Assembly: GCF_000178955.2 (NCBI RefSeq)
Contig: NC_016631.1
Coordinates: 4,588,001-4,652,000, forward strand
Reading direction: 5' to 3'
Length of the DNA: 64,000 nucleotides
DNA from: Granulicella mallensis MP5ACTX8
Lineage (GTDB): Bacteria; Acidobacteriota; Terriglobia; Terriglobales; Acidobacteriaceae
Positions within the stretch are counted from its first letter, which is position 1. The number at the start of each line of letters is the position of its first letter. The notes under the pieces were generated by a model. The model did not search any database and had not been told where the DNA came from. It was given only the letters and a program-made list of their open reading frames with translations. A program made the translations under genes and the position numbers. Positions 57,404 through 64,000 of the stretch are shown here, piece after piece.

Positions 57404-58753
57404 CTACTCCGGCTCACTAGCCGTCTGCGACCCTGCCAGACAAACCCGCACCCGCTCCACCAGCCGGTCTGTCGAGGCAATCACCTCCAGCCGCAGTGGC
57501 CCATCCTCGACCACCTCGCCAGGCAGCGGAATATGTCCGGCAATCTCGCTCACCAGCCCACCCACCGTCGTCGCCTCGTAGCCCGTCAACAGCTGCGGCA
57601 GAAAATCCTCCGCCGCTGGCTCGTCCTCCGTGGCTCCATCCTCCGAGCTAGCCCGCGCTTGCAGGCTCTCCCCAAAGAGCTCACGCAGCCGGCTCACCTC
57701 GAAGCTGCCGGAGACCAGAAACGCACCATCCGACTCCTCTACCGGCTCGTCCTCCGCCGGGGCATCGTGCTCATCCTCGATATTGCCGACGATGGCCTCC
57801 AGCAGGTCTTCGATCGTCACCAGCCCGGCAACGCCGCCGTACTCATCGATCACGATGCCCATATGCTGCTTCTGCCCCTGCATCTCGCGGAGCAGTTCGT
57901 TCACCTTCTTGCTCTCCGGCACAAACTCCGCCGGACGCTGCAATTCAGCCACCTTGCGCTCTTCCGCCTCGCTGTCCTTCACGCCGAGCAGATCACGCGC
58001 AAAGGCAATGCCTGTGATCTCGTCGATCGAACCGGCATAGACAGGCACTCGCGAAAACCCGTGCTCGTTGACCTGGGCCGTGAACTCTTCGAGAGACATC
58101 GTTCCCGGCACGGCAAACATCTCCGGCCGCGGCGTCATCACCTCGCGCACCACCTTGTCGCCAAACTCCACGACGCTGCGCACCAGCTCCCGGTCCTCTT
58201 CATCCAGCACACCCTCTTCTTCACCGGCCTCGAGCAGGGCATCCATCGCCTCGCTGGCATGCTCCTCCACCTCGACCTCCGGCTCGGCCAGACCTGCGAT
58301 AGAGAGCAGCAGGCCGATCATCAGCGTCACTGGCAATACGAGGTAGAAGAGAGCCTGCACAATCGGGGTAATGGGCGCAACCCACTCCCCTCGCGTGCGG
58401 GTAAAGAAGAGTTGCGGCAGCAGGCGGTCGAAGAAGAGCAGCACCAGGACCAGCTCAAAGACCGCGCGGGAGATCTCCACCAGGCTATGTCCACCGGCAC
58501 TTCCATGCAGGCGCATCGCCAGCAGAAAGGCCAGGGCACCCAACGCAATCTGGCGCAGCACGGAGGCCGACATCGCCGCCGACTCCCGCCCCAGCAGGAG
58601 CTTGGGCTCTACGTTGTTCTCCCAGGCGTCGATGTTCTCGGCGTACTCACGCGAGAGGAACTTGCCCATCTCAAAATAAATACGGTCGATATAAGCCGAG
58701 AGCGCCAGCAGGCAGAGCAGTCCGAAGATCGAAGTCCCGAAGATCCAGTTCAT
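57404..58753 (-). CDS. CNNM/CorC-family hemolysin-like transporter, 449 aa
   Basis: An N-terminal DUF21 membrane domain with four helices (about residues 1-20, 65-80, 88-110 and 130-153) is followed by an acidic linker, paired CBS domains ('REVMTPRPEMFAVPG' and 'MGIVIDEYGGVAGLVTIEDLLEAIVGNIEDE') and the C-terminal CorC_HlyC domain. CNNM proteins move or sense magnesium. The start overlaps the ybeY stop by ATGA. A Glu/Asp-rich insertion (about 370-385) is unusual. Confidence 0.9.
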   Translation of the reverse strand: MNWIFGTSIFGLLCLLALSAYIDRIYFEMGKFLSREYAENIDAWENNVEPKLLLGRESAAMSASVLRQIALGALAFLLAMRLHGSAGGHSLVEISRAVFELVLVLLFFDRLLPQLFFTRTRGEWVAPITPIVQALFYLVLPVTLMIGLLLSIAGLAEPEVEVEEHASEAMDALLEAGEEEGVLDEEDRELVRSVVEFGDKVVREVMTPRPEMFAVPGTMSLEEFTAQVNEHGFSRVPVYAGSIDEITGIAFARDLLGVKDSEAEERKVAELQRPAEFVPESKKVNELLREMQGQKQHMGIVIDEYGGVAGLVTIEDLLEAIVGNIEDEHDAPAEDEPVEESDGAFLVSGSFEVSRLRELFGESLQARASSEDGATEDEPAAEDFLPQLLTGYEATTVGGLVSEIAGHIPLPGEVVEDGPLRLEVIASTDRLVERVRVCLAGSQTASEPE

Positions 58754-59328
58754 GCGGACACCTTCTTCGCAGACGCCTTCTTGCCTTTGCTCTTGCCTTT
58801 GCTTTTCTTGTTGTCATTCCCGGAGGGAATCTGCTTCTCCCCCCGGCCCCACAACCCAGGTCCAGCCTCCACCCGCGCAATCAAACCATTTCGCAGCCGC
58901 AACTGCGTCCGCAGCACCGCCTCGCGCGCCGCCATCTCACCCTCATCGACCTCATGGTCCATGCCATACAGATGCAGCAACCCATGCAGAAGCAGCACAC
59001 GCACCTCGTCCCGCAGTGTGTGCCCCTGCTCCTGGGCCTGCTTCAGCGCGGTATCCAATGAGATCGCCAGATCCCCGGCAAGCTGTCCTTCCAGCTCTGG
59101 AGGCGCAGGAAAGCTCAGCACATCGGTCGCCTTGTCCTTGCCACGAAACTCGCGGTTGAGGCGGCGCAGCGTACGGTCGTCCGACAGCAGGACCTCGACT
59201 TCGCCACGCAGACCGACCGCAGCCTGGGCTGTCCGTACAAATCGTCCCAGACCGGCCCGGGAAAGCCCCAGCTCACCCCAGGGGTCTGCACTGGCTTCCA
59301 GTCTTCGTGGAGGTTCTAGTGTGATCAT
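58750..59328 (-). CDS. ybeY: rRNA maturation endoribonuclease YbeY with a repeat-derived tail
   Basis: 192 aa. The zinc motif HxxxHxxxxxH is in 'LHGLLHLYGMDH', and 'FRGKDKATDVLSFP' is the other conserved block. YbeY trims 16S rRNA and acts with Era. The core ends near residue 155; the last 30 residues ('EKQIPSGNDNKKSKGK...') are basic and low-complexity. Bases 58812-58836 coding 'KQIPSGND' match the intergenic motif GTCATTCCC-GAGGGAATC found at 61255, so this tail comes from repeat sequence. Confidence 0.93.
   Translation of the reverse strand: MITLEPPRRLEASADPWGELGLSRAGLGRFVRTAQAAVGLRGEVEVLLSDDRTLRRLNREFRGKDKATDVLSFPAPPELEGQLAGDLAISLDTALKQAQEQGHTLRDEVRVLLLHGLLHLYGMDHEVDEGEMAAREAVLRTQLRLRNGLIARVEAGPGLWGRGEKQIPSGNDNKKSKGKSKGKKASAKKVSA
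58812..58836. repeat. GTCATTCCC repeat unit inside the ybeY 3' end
   Basis: TGTCATTCCCGGAGGGAATC then TGCTT. It differs from 61256-61279 by one base in the centre of the palindrome (GGAGG versus GCAGG). Both follow a CTTTGCTTTTC-type pyrimidine leader. Here it is read as coding sequence on the minus strand. Confidence 0.7.
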
Positions 59329-59350
59329 GCGTGGTCTGATGCTATCGCAA

Positions 59351-59418
59351 GCAAGGGATTAGGGCACAGGGATCAGGGATTAGAAAGCCTACTAATCCCT
59401 AATCCCTGTGCCCTAATC
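59351..59418. other. 30-bp near-perfect hairpin made of AGGGATTAG words
   Basis: 59351-59380 and 59389-59418 are inverse at 29 of 30 bases (one C/A mismatch), with loop AAAGCCTA. The arms consist of AGGGATTAGG, GCACAGGGAT and AGGGATTAG. It lies between phoH and ybeY on the minus strand and may act as an RNA processing stem, a terminator without T run, or the remains of a small mobile unit. Confidence 0.8.
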
Positions 59419-59434
59419 CCTGCTAAATCCCCTG

Positions 59435-60466
59435 CTACTGCGGCTTCAACGCCACCTTCCGCGTCTCTTCAACCGGCAACGCCAGCGGCGTACCGTCGAT
59501 CGCTAACGGCAACTGCTCGGCCCGTCCATAGCTGTCGTACGCCCGGACGATCCGCTGCACCAACTGGTGACGCACGACATCGACATCCTCGAAGTGGCAG
59601 AACTTGATGCCCTCCACCCCATCGAGCACATGCAACGCCTCGAACAGACCGCTCTTCTTTGGGTTCGGCAGATCGATCTGTGTAAGATCGCCGGTGATGA
59701 CCGCCTTCGACGAATTGCCCAGGCGGGTCAGGAACATCTTCATCTGCTCATTGGTCGTGTTCTGCGCCTCGTCCATGATGATGAAGGCTTCGTTCAGCGT
59801 CCGTCCGCGCATGAACGCCAGCGGAGCCACCTCGATCACATTGGTCTCGAGCATCTTATCGACCTTCGCCGGGTCGAGCAGATCGTAGAGCGCGTCATAG
59901 AGCGGCCGCAGATACGGATCGACCTTCTCCTGCAAAGAACCGGGTAGAAAGCCCAGCCGCTCGCCGGCCTCGACCGCCGGACGCACCAGCACGATACGCG
60001 AGACCTTCTTCGCCAGCAGCGCGCTAACAGCCATGGCGACAGCAAGATAGGTCTTGCCCGTGCCCGCCGGGCCCAGGCCGAAGACCATGTCGTTGGTCTC
60101 GATGGCTTCGACATACTTGCGCTGGTTCGGCGAACGCGGCTGCACCATGCGTTTGACGCCCGCAGAGCGCTGCTTGCCGCTTTCGACCAGCCCACGCAGG
60201 TTCACGGTGGGGTCAGAGACCACCATCTTCAATAATGCGTTCAGTTCCCCGTTATGGGGATGTACTCCTAGTTTTCGCAAGTGCTCAAAATCGGTGAAGA
60301 TGCCTTCGACGCGCGCGACGGCCGCGGCATCTCCCAGCACCTGAATCGAATCCGATCGTAGATCGATCTGGACGTTCAGCCCATCTTCCATCAGACGAAG
60401 GTTCTCGTCGCGCGTGCCATACAACGGCTCGATTCCGGGAGTGAGATGCAGCGATTTTTTTACCAA
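59435..60466 (-). CDS. phoH: PhoH-like ATPase
   Basis: 343 aa. An N-terminal domain related to KH-like folds (residues 1-115) precedes the PhoH ATPase with Walker A 'FGLGPAGTGKTYLAVA' and Walker B 'AFIIMDEAQNTTNEQMKMFLTR'. The gene commonly precedes ybeY and era, as here. The only start is a TTG at 60466 with GGAGG 12 bases upstream, rather far; the start overlaps the stop of a small upstream frame, so coupling is possible. Its cellular role is probably RNA-related ATPase activity. Confidence 0.92.
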   Translation of the reverse strand: MVKKSLHLTPGIEPLYGTRDENLRLMEDGLNVQIDLRSDSIQVLGDAAAVARVEGIFTDFEHLRKLGVHPHNGELNALLKMVVSDPTVNLRGLVESGKQRSAGVKRMVQPRSPNQRKYVEAIETNDMVFGLGPAGTGKTYLAVAMAVSALLAKKVSRIVLVRPAVEAGERLGFLPGSLQEKVDPYLRPLYDALYDLLDPAKVDKMLETNVIEVAPLAFMRGRTLNEAFIIMDEAQNTTNEQMKMFLTRLGNSSKAVITGDLTQIDLPNPKKSGLFEALHVLDGVEGIKFCHFEDVDVVRHQLVQRIVRAYDSYGRAEQLPLAIDGTPLALPVEETRKVALKPQ

Positions 60467-60705
60467 GCGAGGATCTGACCTCCGTCAGGAAGTACCTTGA
60501 GATAGGTTATGAGGGGGATGTTACGGACCGGTTGTCGAACAGCCAGTTTGGCCGAACTCTCGTGGGCATGTTCCGCCGCGAGCTGTGCTTCTACCGGATT
60601 GGCTAGGGTTGCCAATAGAGTAACGATGTTGGCGAAAGCGTAACCCCGCTGCCTTGCCCGAGTCAAGGTAGACTGTGCAAAAGCGAACCTGGCTGGCTTC
60701 CTCAA
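60460..60705 (-). CDS. Possible small ORF upstream of phoH, 81 aa
   Basis: A frame starting at TTG 60705 ends 'LPDGGQILAW' with a stop overlapping the phoH start (TTGGTAA). Its middle 'GYAFANIVTLLATLANPVEA' is mildly hydrophobic. It is unrecognised and has no clear ribosome site. The GGAGG that would serve phoH lies inside it. The frame is also open upstream without a start, so it may be a remnant of a longer gene. Confidence is low; the region may simply be the phoH leader. Confidence 0.25.
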   Translation of the reverse strand: MRKPARFAFAQSTLTRARQRGYAFANIVTLLATLANPVEAQLAAEHAHESSAKLAVRQPVRNIPLITYLKVLPDGGQILAW

Positions 60706-60780
60706 TCTCCCCAGGAAAGGTCGCAGACAGGCTTCCTTCGCGGTCTTTGCAGCAATCTGCTTCGGGTACTCGAAGTATCA

Positions 60781-60809
60781 TTGACCTAGCCCGGGAAAAC
60801 CCATAAAAT
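60781..60809 (+). promoter_or_regulatory. Sigma70 promoter of rpsT
   Basis: TTGACC (60781-60786), exactly 17 bases, TAAAAT (60804-60809): five of six in each box. Leader about 93 bases to the rpsT ATG, containing a GC-rich CAGCCTCCGGCCTG segment. The rest of the 442-base gap (60467-60780) holds no clear gene on the plus strand. Confidence 0.75.
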
Positions 60810-60908
60810 CAGAAGTTGCAGAGGGACGCGGCAGGACTGTGTGCCCACCAGCCTCCGGCCTGCATCCCATTTCCCGCACAGCTCGGGTCACAGAAAAGAG
60901 TTTTTAGT

Positions 60909-61184
60909 ATGGCAAATCATGTCTCATCTCTGAAGCGCGCTCGTCAGACCCTCACCAAGACGGCCATCAACCGCGCCAACAAGTCCAAGCTCCGCGGCAC
61001 CCTTCGCGCCATGCGCGAAGCGATCGCCGGCGGCGACCACAAATCGGCCACCGAAGCTTACCGCTCGACCGCGTCGATCCTCGACAAGAGCGTCCAGAAG
61101 GGCATCCTGCACAAGAACACCGCCAGCCGCTACAAGGGCCGCCTCAACGCCCGCGTCAAGGCGCTCGTCGTCAAGACTGCTTAA
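60909..61184 (+). CDS. rpsT: 30S ribosomal protein S20
   Basis: 91 aa, starting '[22 protein letters not shown]', continuing '[16 protein letters not shown]' and ending '[12 protein letters not shown]'. It is a helical bundle binding 16S rRNA. Length and basic composition are typical. It has its own promoter and a strong terminator, so it is a single-gene unit. In E. coli S20 represses its own translation; no such leader structure is obvious here. The start ATG 60909 was chosen over an upstream frame lacking homology. Confidence 0.97.
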   Translation: MANHVSSLKRARQTLTKTAINRANKSKLRGTLRAMREAIAGGDHKSATEAYRSTASILDKSVQKGILHKNTASRYKGRLNARVKALVVKTA

Positions 61185-61200
61185 TTCTATTCAAGCTTGA

Positions 61201-61241
61201 AGAACAGGCCAGCCTAGCGCTGGCCTGTTCTGTTTGGCTTT
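61201..61241 (+). terminator. Terminator of rpsT
   Basis: AGAACAGGCCAGC (61201-61213) and GCTGGCCTGTTCT (61219-61231), a perfect 13-bp stem with loop CTAGC, followed by GTTTGGCTTTT. It starts 17 bases after the stop. Confidence 0.92.
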
Positions 61242-61253
61242 TGCCTTTCTTGC

Positions 61254-61507
61254 TTGTCATTCCCGCAGGGAATCTGCTTTGGCTTTGGCTTTGGCTTTGG
61301 CTTCTGCCTTTGCTGTTGCTTGTTTTTCGTCGTCATCCTGAGCCGTAGGCGAAGGACCCCCGCATTTGTGGTGGCACAACCGCATGCAGCTACCCCAAAC
61401 AAACGATGTTAGGCCAAGCATAACTGGCTAGCGAGCAGCGTTCGCTCCAGCGGCACCGTGCAAAATGCGGGGGTCCTTCGCGTACCGCTCAGGATGACGA
61501 CGAAAGA
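61254..61507. repeat. Composite repeat: GTCATTCCC unit, GGCTTT tandem run and inverted-repeat copy F
   Basis: TTGTCATTCCCGCAGGGAATC (from 61255) is followed by about four GGCTTT units (61276-61301) and a pyrimidine leader. Then a 21-base end (61323-61343) is near-inverse to 61487-61507. The inner arms GCGAAGGACCCCCGCATT and its inverse are kept. The arm joints are CCGTAGGC on the left and CGTACCGC on the right, the mirror of copy D. It fills the gap between rpsT and the convergent 61512 gene. Confidence 0.85.
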
Positions 61508-61511
61508 CGAC

Positions 61512-63044
61512 CTACCGCGGTGACTTGTCCACAAACTCCGCCTTCTCCCCCGGATTAAGCAACGTCGGCGGCTTCCGCGGAGCAGTCCCCTCTTTCACCA
61601 CCGGAGCCTCAGGCACCGCAGCCTCCTCCGTATTCACAGCCAAAGGCCCTGCCGCAACCTCTTCCTCCGGCACAGCTTCCTTCGTCTCAGCCACCGCCAA
61701 CCCACTAAGATCGACAGGCCCTTCCCTGGATGGTGGCGCAGCCTTTTGCAGCTCTGCCAGATCAGCCCGGTCGCCGGCACTCAACTCCGGCAGGCGATAA
61801 ATCTCGATAGCCCCCTTCCGAACCACGACCGCTCGCATCCCGTCCGCTGAAAGATCGAAGTTCTCCGAAGTCCGAAGCACCGGAGAACAGTTGACCTTCA
61901 ACAGCAGATCGCCGGTCTGCGTCTGGTACACGCGAACCTCCTGGGACTGCACGTTGTCGGTCGTCAGGATGTCCGTCGCAATAGAAGCATTCGTTCGGCT
62001 TACCGCGAAACGCCCGGCAGCAGGGGCGAAGGCGAAGACCGGCTGCACCGTGAAGCTGTCCAGGGGCTCCTGCCACATCTCATGGGAGTTGAAATCGAAC
62101 GCCATCAGCATGGGCCGGTCCACGCTTCCACGACAGCTCAGGGCCACTAACTGGGTGGGGCTCACCAACCGGAGGCCGGGAGGGCAACTGCTGTCGATGG
62201 GCGCCAGCTTGATCGTCTTTCCTCCAAAGGGCTCAAACGCAATCGACCATCGGGCGCCCTGCCCGGTATCGTTCGACCGGAGATAGCCGTCGGCACTCAT
62301 CGGCAGGTTAATCGTCGAGGCCGAGCGCGCCGATCCCACAAGGGAGCTCGCCAGAGGAGAACCATCCGAGCCCCCACCAGCAATGCGGTAGAAATCGAGA
62401 GCGACCATAGAAGACGACGAAGCATCGCCAAGCAAGACCGTCGTTGCGCCGGATTTCTTCGCAGCCTTCGTCTCGATCGTTACCAGCCGGTTATCCGGCG
62501 AAACGACCACCGCTTCAACCTGGCCGGAACGATGTGGAAACGGCCTGCGCACAAAAGGCTGATCGGACCTCAGGTTCACCATCGGCGTAAAGGTCCAGAG
62601 TGCATTCCCCTCGCGCAGCAGAAAGCGCCCCTCCCCCAGATTCCACAGGTAGCGGCCGTGGTCATGGAGATGCCACTCCGTCCGGGCAAGCACCTTGCCG
62701 GAGGGCAGCTCCACCAGGAGAGCGGCAACCATGCGGTCGTCATGATCCGGCGGATCGCCCGGCAGCCGCGGCACCAGGCAGCGCAGGCTGAAGGTCACCA
62801 GCAGATGCTCGCTGTCCGCAAAGTGCACCGTCAGCAGGGAGACTCCGGCGTTCAGGAAGTTAGGGGAAGTCCCCGGAAACCCAAGATCTTCGAGGGAGAA
62901 CCGGGCCTCGGGAGGGGATTGATGGGAGGGTTCAAACGCCAGCGTCTGCAGCGGCGCCGCAAACACGGCAGCCAGCGGCAGAAGGTACAGAGACCTTCGC
63001 CAGGCTCCATCACAACGCAGTCTCTTTAGCAGGGGAACCAGCAT
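61512..63044 (-). CDS. Secreted hypothetical protein with propeller-like repeats, 510 aa
   Basis: I do not recognise a named family. A signal sequence with a charged start ('MLVPLLKRLRCDGAWRRSLY') and a hydrophobic stretch ending 'LQTLAFEPS' is followed by strand-rich units such as 'EHLLVTFSLRCLVPRLPGD' and 'GQVEAVVVSPDNRLVTIETK', like a WD/quinoprotein-type propeller. The last 70 residues are Glu/Ala/Pro-rich ('VPEEEVAAGPLAVNTEEAA'). ATG 63044 with GGAG six bases upstream was chosen over two earlier in-frame starts. The right arm of repeat F ends only 4 bases from its stop. Confidence 0.65.
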   Translation of the reverse strand: MLVPLLKRLRCDGAWRRSLYLLPLAAVFAAPLQTLAFEPSHQSPPEARFSLEDLGFPGTSPNFLNAGVSLLTVHFADSEHLLVTFSLRCLVPRLPGDPPDHDDRMVAALLVELPSGKVLARTEWHLHDHGRYLWNLGEGRFLLREGNALWTFTPMVNLRSDQPFVRRPFPHRSGQVEAVVVSPDNRLVTIETKAAKKSGATTVLLGDASSSSMVALDFYRIAGGGSDGSPLASSLVGSARSASTINLPMSADGYLRSNDTGQGARWSIAFEPFGGKTIKLAPIDSSCPPGLRLVSPTQLVALSCRGSVDRPMLMAFDFNSHEMWQEPLDSFTVQPVFAFAPAAGRFAVSRTNASIATDILTTDNVQSQEVRVYQTQTGDLLLKVNCSPVLRTSENFDLSADGMRAVVVRKGAIEIYRLPELSAGDRADLAELQKAAPPSREGPVDLSGLAVAETKEAVPEEEVAAGPLAVNTEEAAVPEAPVVKEGTAPRKPPTLLNPGEKAEFVDKSPR

Positions 63045-63175
63045 CGACGACTCCGCGTACATGTACTCTTGCACAAACGGCTAGCGCGGTGTCCATTGTA
63101 AACCGAAGCCTGACGTCTGCTCACTCTCCAAAAGAACAGGAGAGAAGCGCAAAATTTCTTTAGGGAGTTCCACCC

Positions 63176-64000
63176 ATGAACTACGCATCCCTGCGCATGG
63201 CGGCAATCAGTCCGCTGGCGACAGCCGCGCTCTCGGCCGCATTCCTTCTTGCCACCTGTCCTTCGCCACTCACCGCTCAGAGCCCTGCCAAGGCCGACGC
63301 TCCCCCTGAGACCCACTACGTCCCCGCACCCGCCTTCGATACCTCTTCCATCGACCCAAAGGCCGACCCCTGCAATGACTTCTACAAGTTCGCCTGCGGT
63401 AACTTCGCGGCCAACCACCCCATTCCCTCCGACCAGACCGGCGTCGACCAGTTCTATCTGCTCTACAACGTCAACACGCAGGAGCTGAACGGCATCCTGA
63501 AGAAGTACACCGTGGCCGACCCCTCACGGACCCCGAACGAGCAGAAGATTGGCGACTACTACGCTGCCTGTATGAACACCGACCTGATCGAGCAGCGGGG
63601 CCTCGCGCCGATCCAGCCGCTGCTGGACGCAATCAACAAAGTAAGCCGTCCCGGCCTGCCCTACTTCGCAGGCGAGTTGCAGCGCTATGGCGTGAACGTC
63701 TTCTTCGGCTTCGGAGAGCTCCAGGACTTCAAGGACTCCACCAAACAGGTTGCCTTCATCGATCAGGGCGGACTCGGCCTGCCTGAGCGCGACTACTACA
63801 CACGCACCGGCGACAAGGACAAGACACTCCGCGACCAGTACGTCGCCCACATCACCAAGGTGCTCACCCTTGCCGGTGAAACCCCGCAGCAGGCGGCCCT
63901 GGACGCTAAAAACATCCTCGCCTTCGAGACCACACTCGCGGAGGCCTCGATGACCAACACCGAGCGCCGCGATCCCGAAGCGATCTACCATCCGCAGACG
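63176..64000 (+). CDS. M13-family metallopeptidase (PepO/neprilysin-like), N-terminal part
   Basis: The gene runs off the right edge; 275 codons are visible. A signal peptide ('LATAALSAAFLLATCPSPLTAQS') is followed by the M13 N-terminal domain: 'SSIDPKADPCNDFYKFACGNF' in outline, 'NEQKIGDYYAACMNTDLIEQRG' and 'PERDYYTRTGDKDKTLRDQYVAH'. The zinc motif HExxH lies further on and cannot be checked. TAGGGAG lies about nine bases before the ATG. Such secreted peptidases are numerous in Acidobacteriota. Confidence 0.92.
   Translation, partial: MNYASLRMAAISPLATAALSAAFLLATCPSPLTAQSPAKADAPPETHYVPAPAFDTSSIDPKADPCNDFYKFACGNFAANHPIPSDQTGVDQFYLLYNVNTQELNGILKKYTVADPSRTPNEQKIGDYYAACMNTDLIEQRGLAPIQPLLDAINKVSRPGLPYFAGELQRYGVNVFFGFGELQDFKDSTKQVAFIDQGGLGLPERDYYTRTGDKDKTLRDQYVAHITKVLTLAGETPQQAALDAKNILAFETTLAEASMTNTERRDPEAIYHPQT

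Noticed and set aside
57326-59362. A 678-codon plus-strand frame opposite the CNNM and ybeY genes
   Set aside because: Same reasoning: low-complexity antisense composition over two conserved genes.
59351-59418. Telomere-like repeats as a replicon end
   Set aside because: The words form one hairpin inside a conserved gene cluster; sequence continues normally on both sides.
61276-61301. GGCTTT tandem run as a coding or phase-variable tract
   Set aside because: It lies after the rpsT terminator, outside any supported gene, and looks like part of the pyrimidine leader of the repeat.

Overview
The window is chromosomal DNA of high GC content. It looks like a free-living Acidobacteriota of the Terriglobia type (Granulicella, Terriglobus or Edaphobacter-like). 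This is an inference from four things: the style of the secreted proteins, a pectin/uronate module, the mix of housekeeping genes, and a characteristic intergenic repeat ending in TCGTCATCCTGAG. There is no rRNA, CRISPR or prophage. One tRNA-Arg and one IS481-type element are present. || Layout. 1-970: end of a probable SPFH protein and an unknown protein. 1186-1262: tRNA-Arg(ACG). 1338-5887: iron-uptake operon with its own sigma70 promoter, made of an FTR1 permease fused to a DUF2318 cysteine domain, two FtsX/MacB-type permeases and an ATPase. 6127-9449 (minus): NAD kinase, TlyA and a beta-propeller lipoprotein. 9664-11811: DsbD-family reductase. 11813-14980: an apparent insertion bracketed by 41-bp copies of the dsbD 3' end, carrying a broken secreted-protein gene and two near-identical two-lobed aspartic proteases. 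15063-25946 (minus): purF-L-M-C-D-N-E-K, most genes overlapping by 1-4 bp. 26352-33968 (minus): DsbA-like protein, NAD synthetase, sugar-phosphate transferase, MlaF-like ATPase, MobA and M20 peptidase. 34181-41571 (plus): secreted proteins, a rhamnogalacturonan acetylesterase, SecA, an SRPBCC/ArsR pair, a rhodanese and a HEAT protein. 41560-45905: kduI-kdgK-eda on the minus strand and a cupin gene, divergent from kduD. 45957-47202: IS481-family element. 47348-48929 (minus): DUF3224 protein and MreB. 49196-54127 (plus): alanine dehydrogenase and an NtrY/NtrX-like two-component pair. 54374-63044: TIGR01777 protein, then GNAT, Era, CNNM/CorC protein, YbeY and PhoH (minus), rpsT (plus) and a secreted propeller-like protein (minus). 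63176-64000: start of an M13 metallopeptidase. || How the genes work together. The pur operon supplies all steps from PRPP to CAIR and SAICAR except PurB and PurH. KduI, KduD, KdgK and Eda form the full route from 5-keto-4-deoxyuronate to pyruvate and glyceraldehyde-3-phosphate, and a rhamnogalacturonan acetylesterase lies about 6 kb away. PhoH-YbeY-CNNM-Era is the common ribosome-maturation/GTPase cluster. || The least ordinary features are the dsbD-tail repeats around the protease cassette, the stacked hairpins over the first protease's ribosome binding site, a response regulator whose GAFTGA loop is replaced, the inverted-repeat family (one copy of a related motif forms the YbeY C-terminus), a 30-bp near-perfect hairpin built from telomere-like words, and an IS that appears to have split an inverted repeat.
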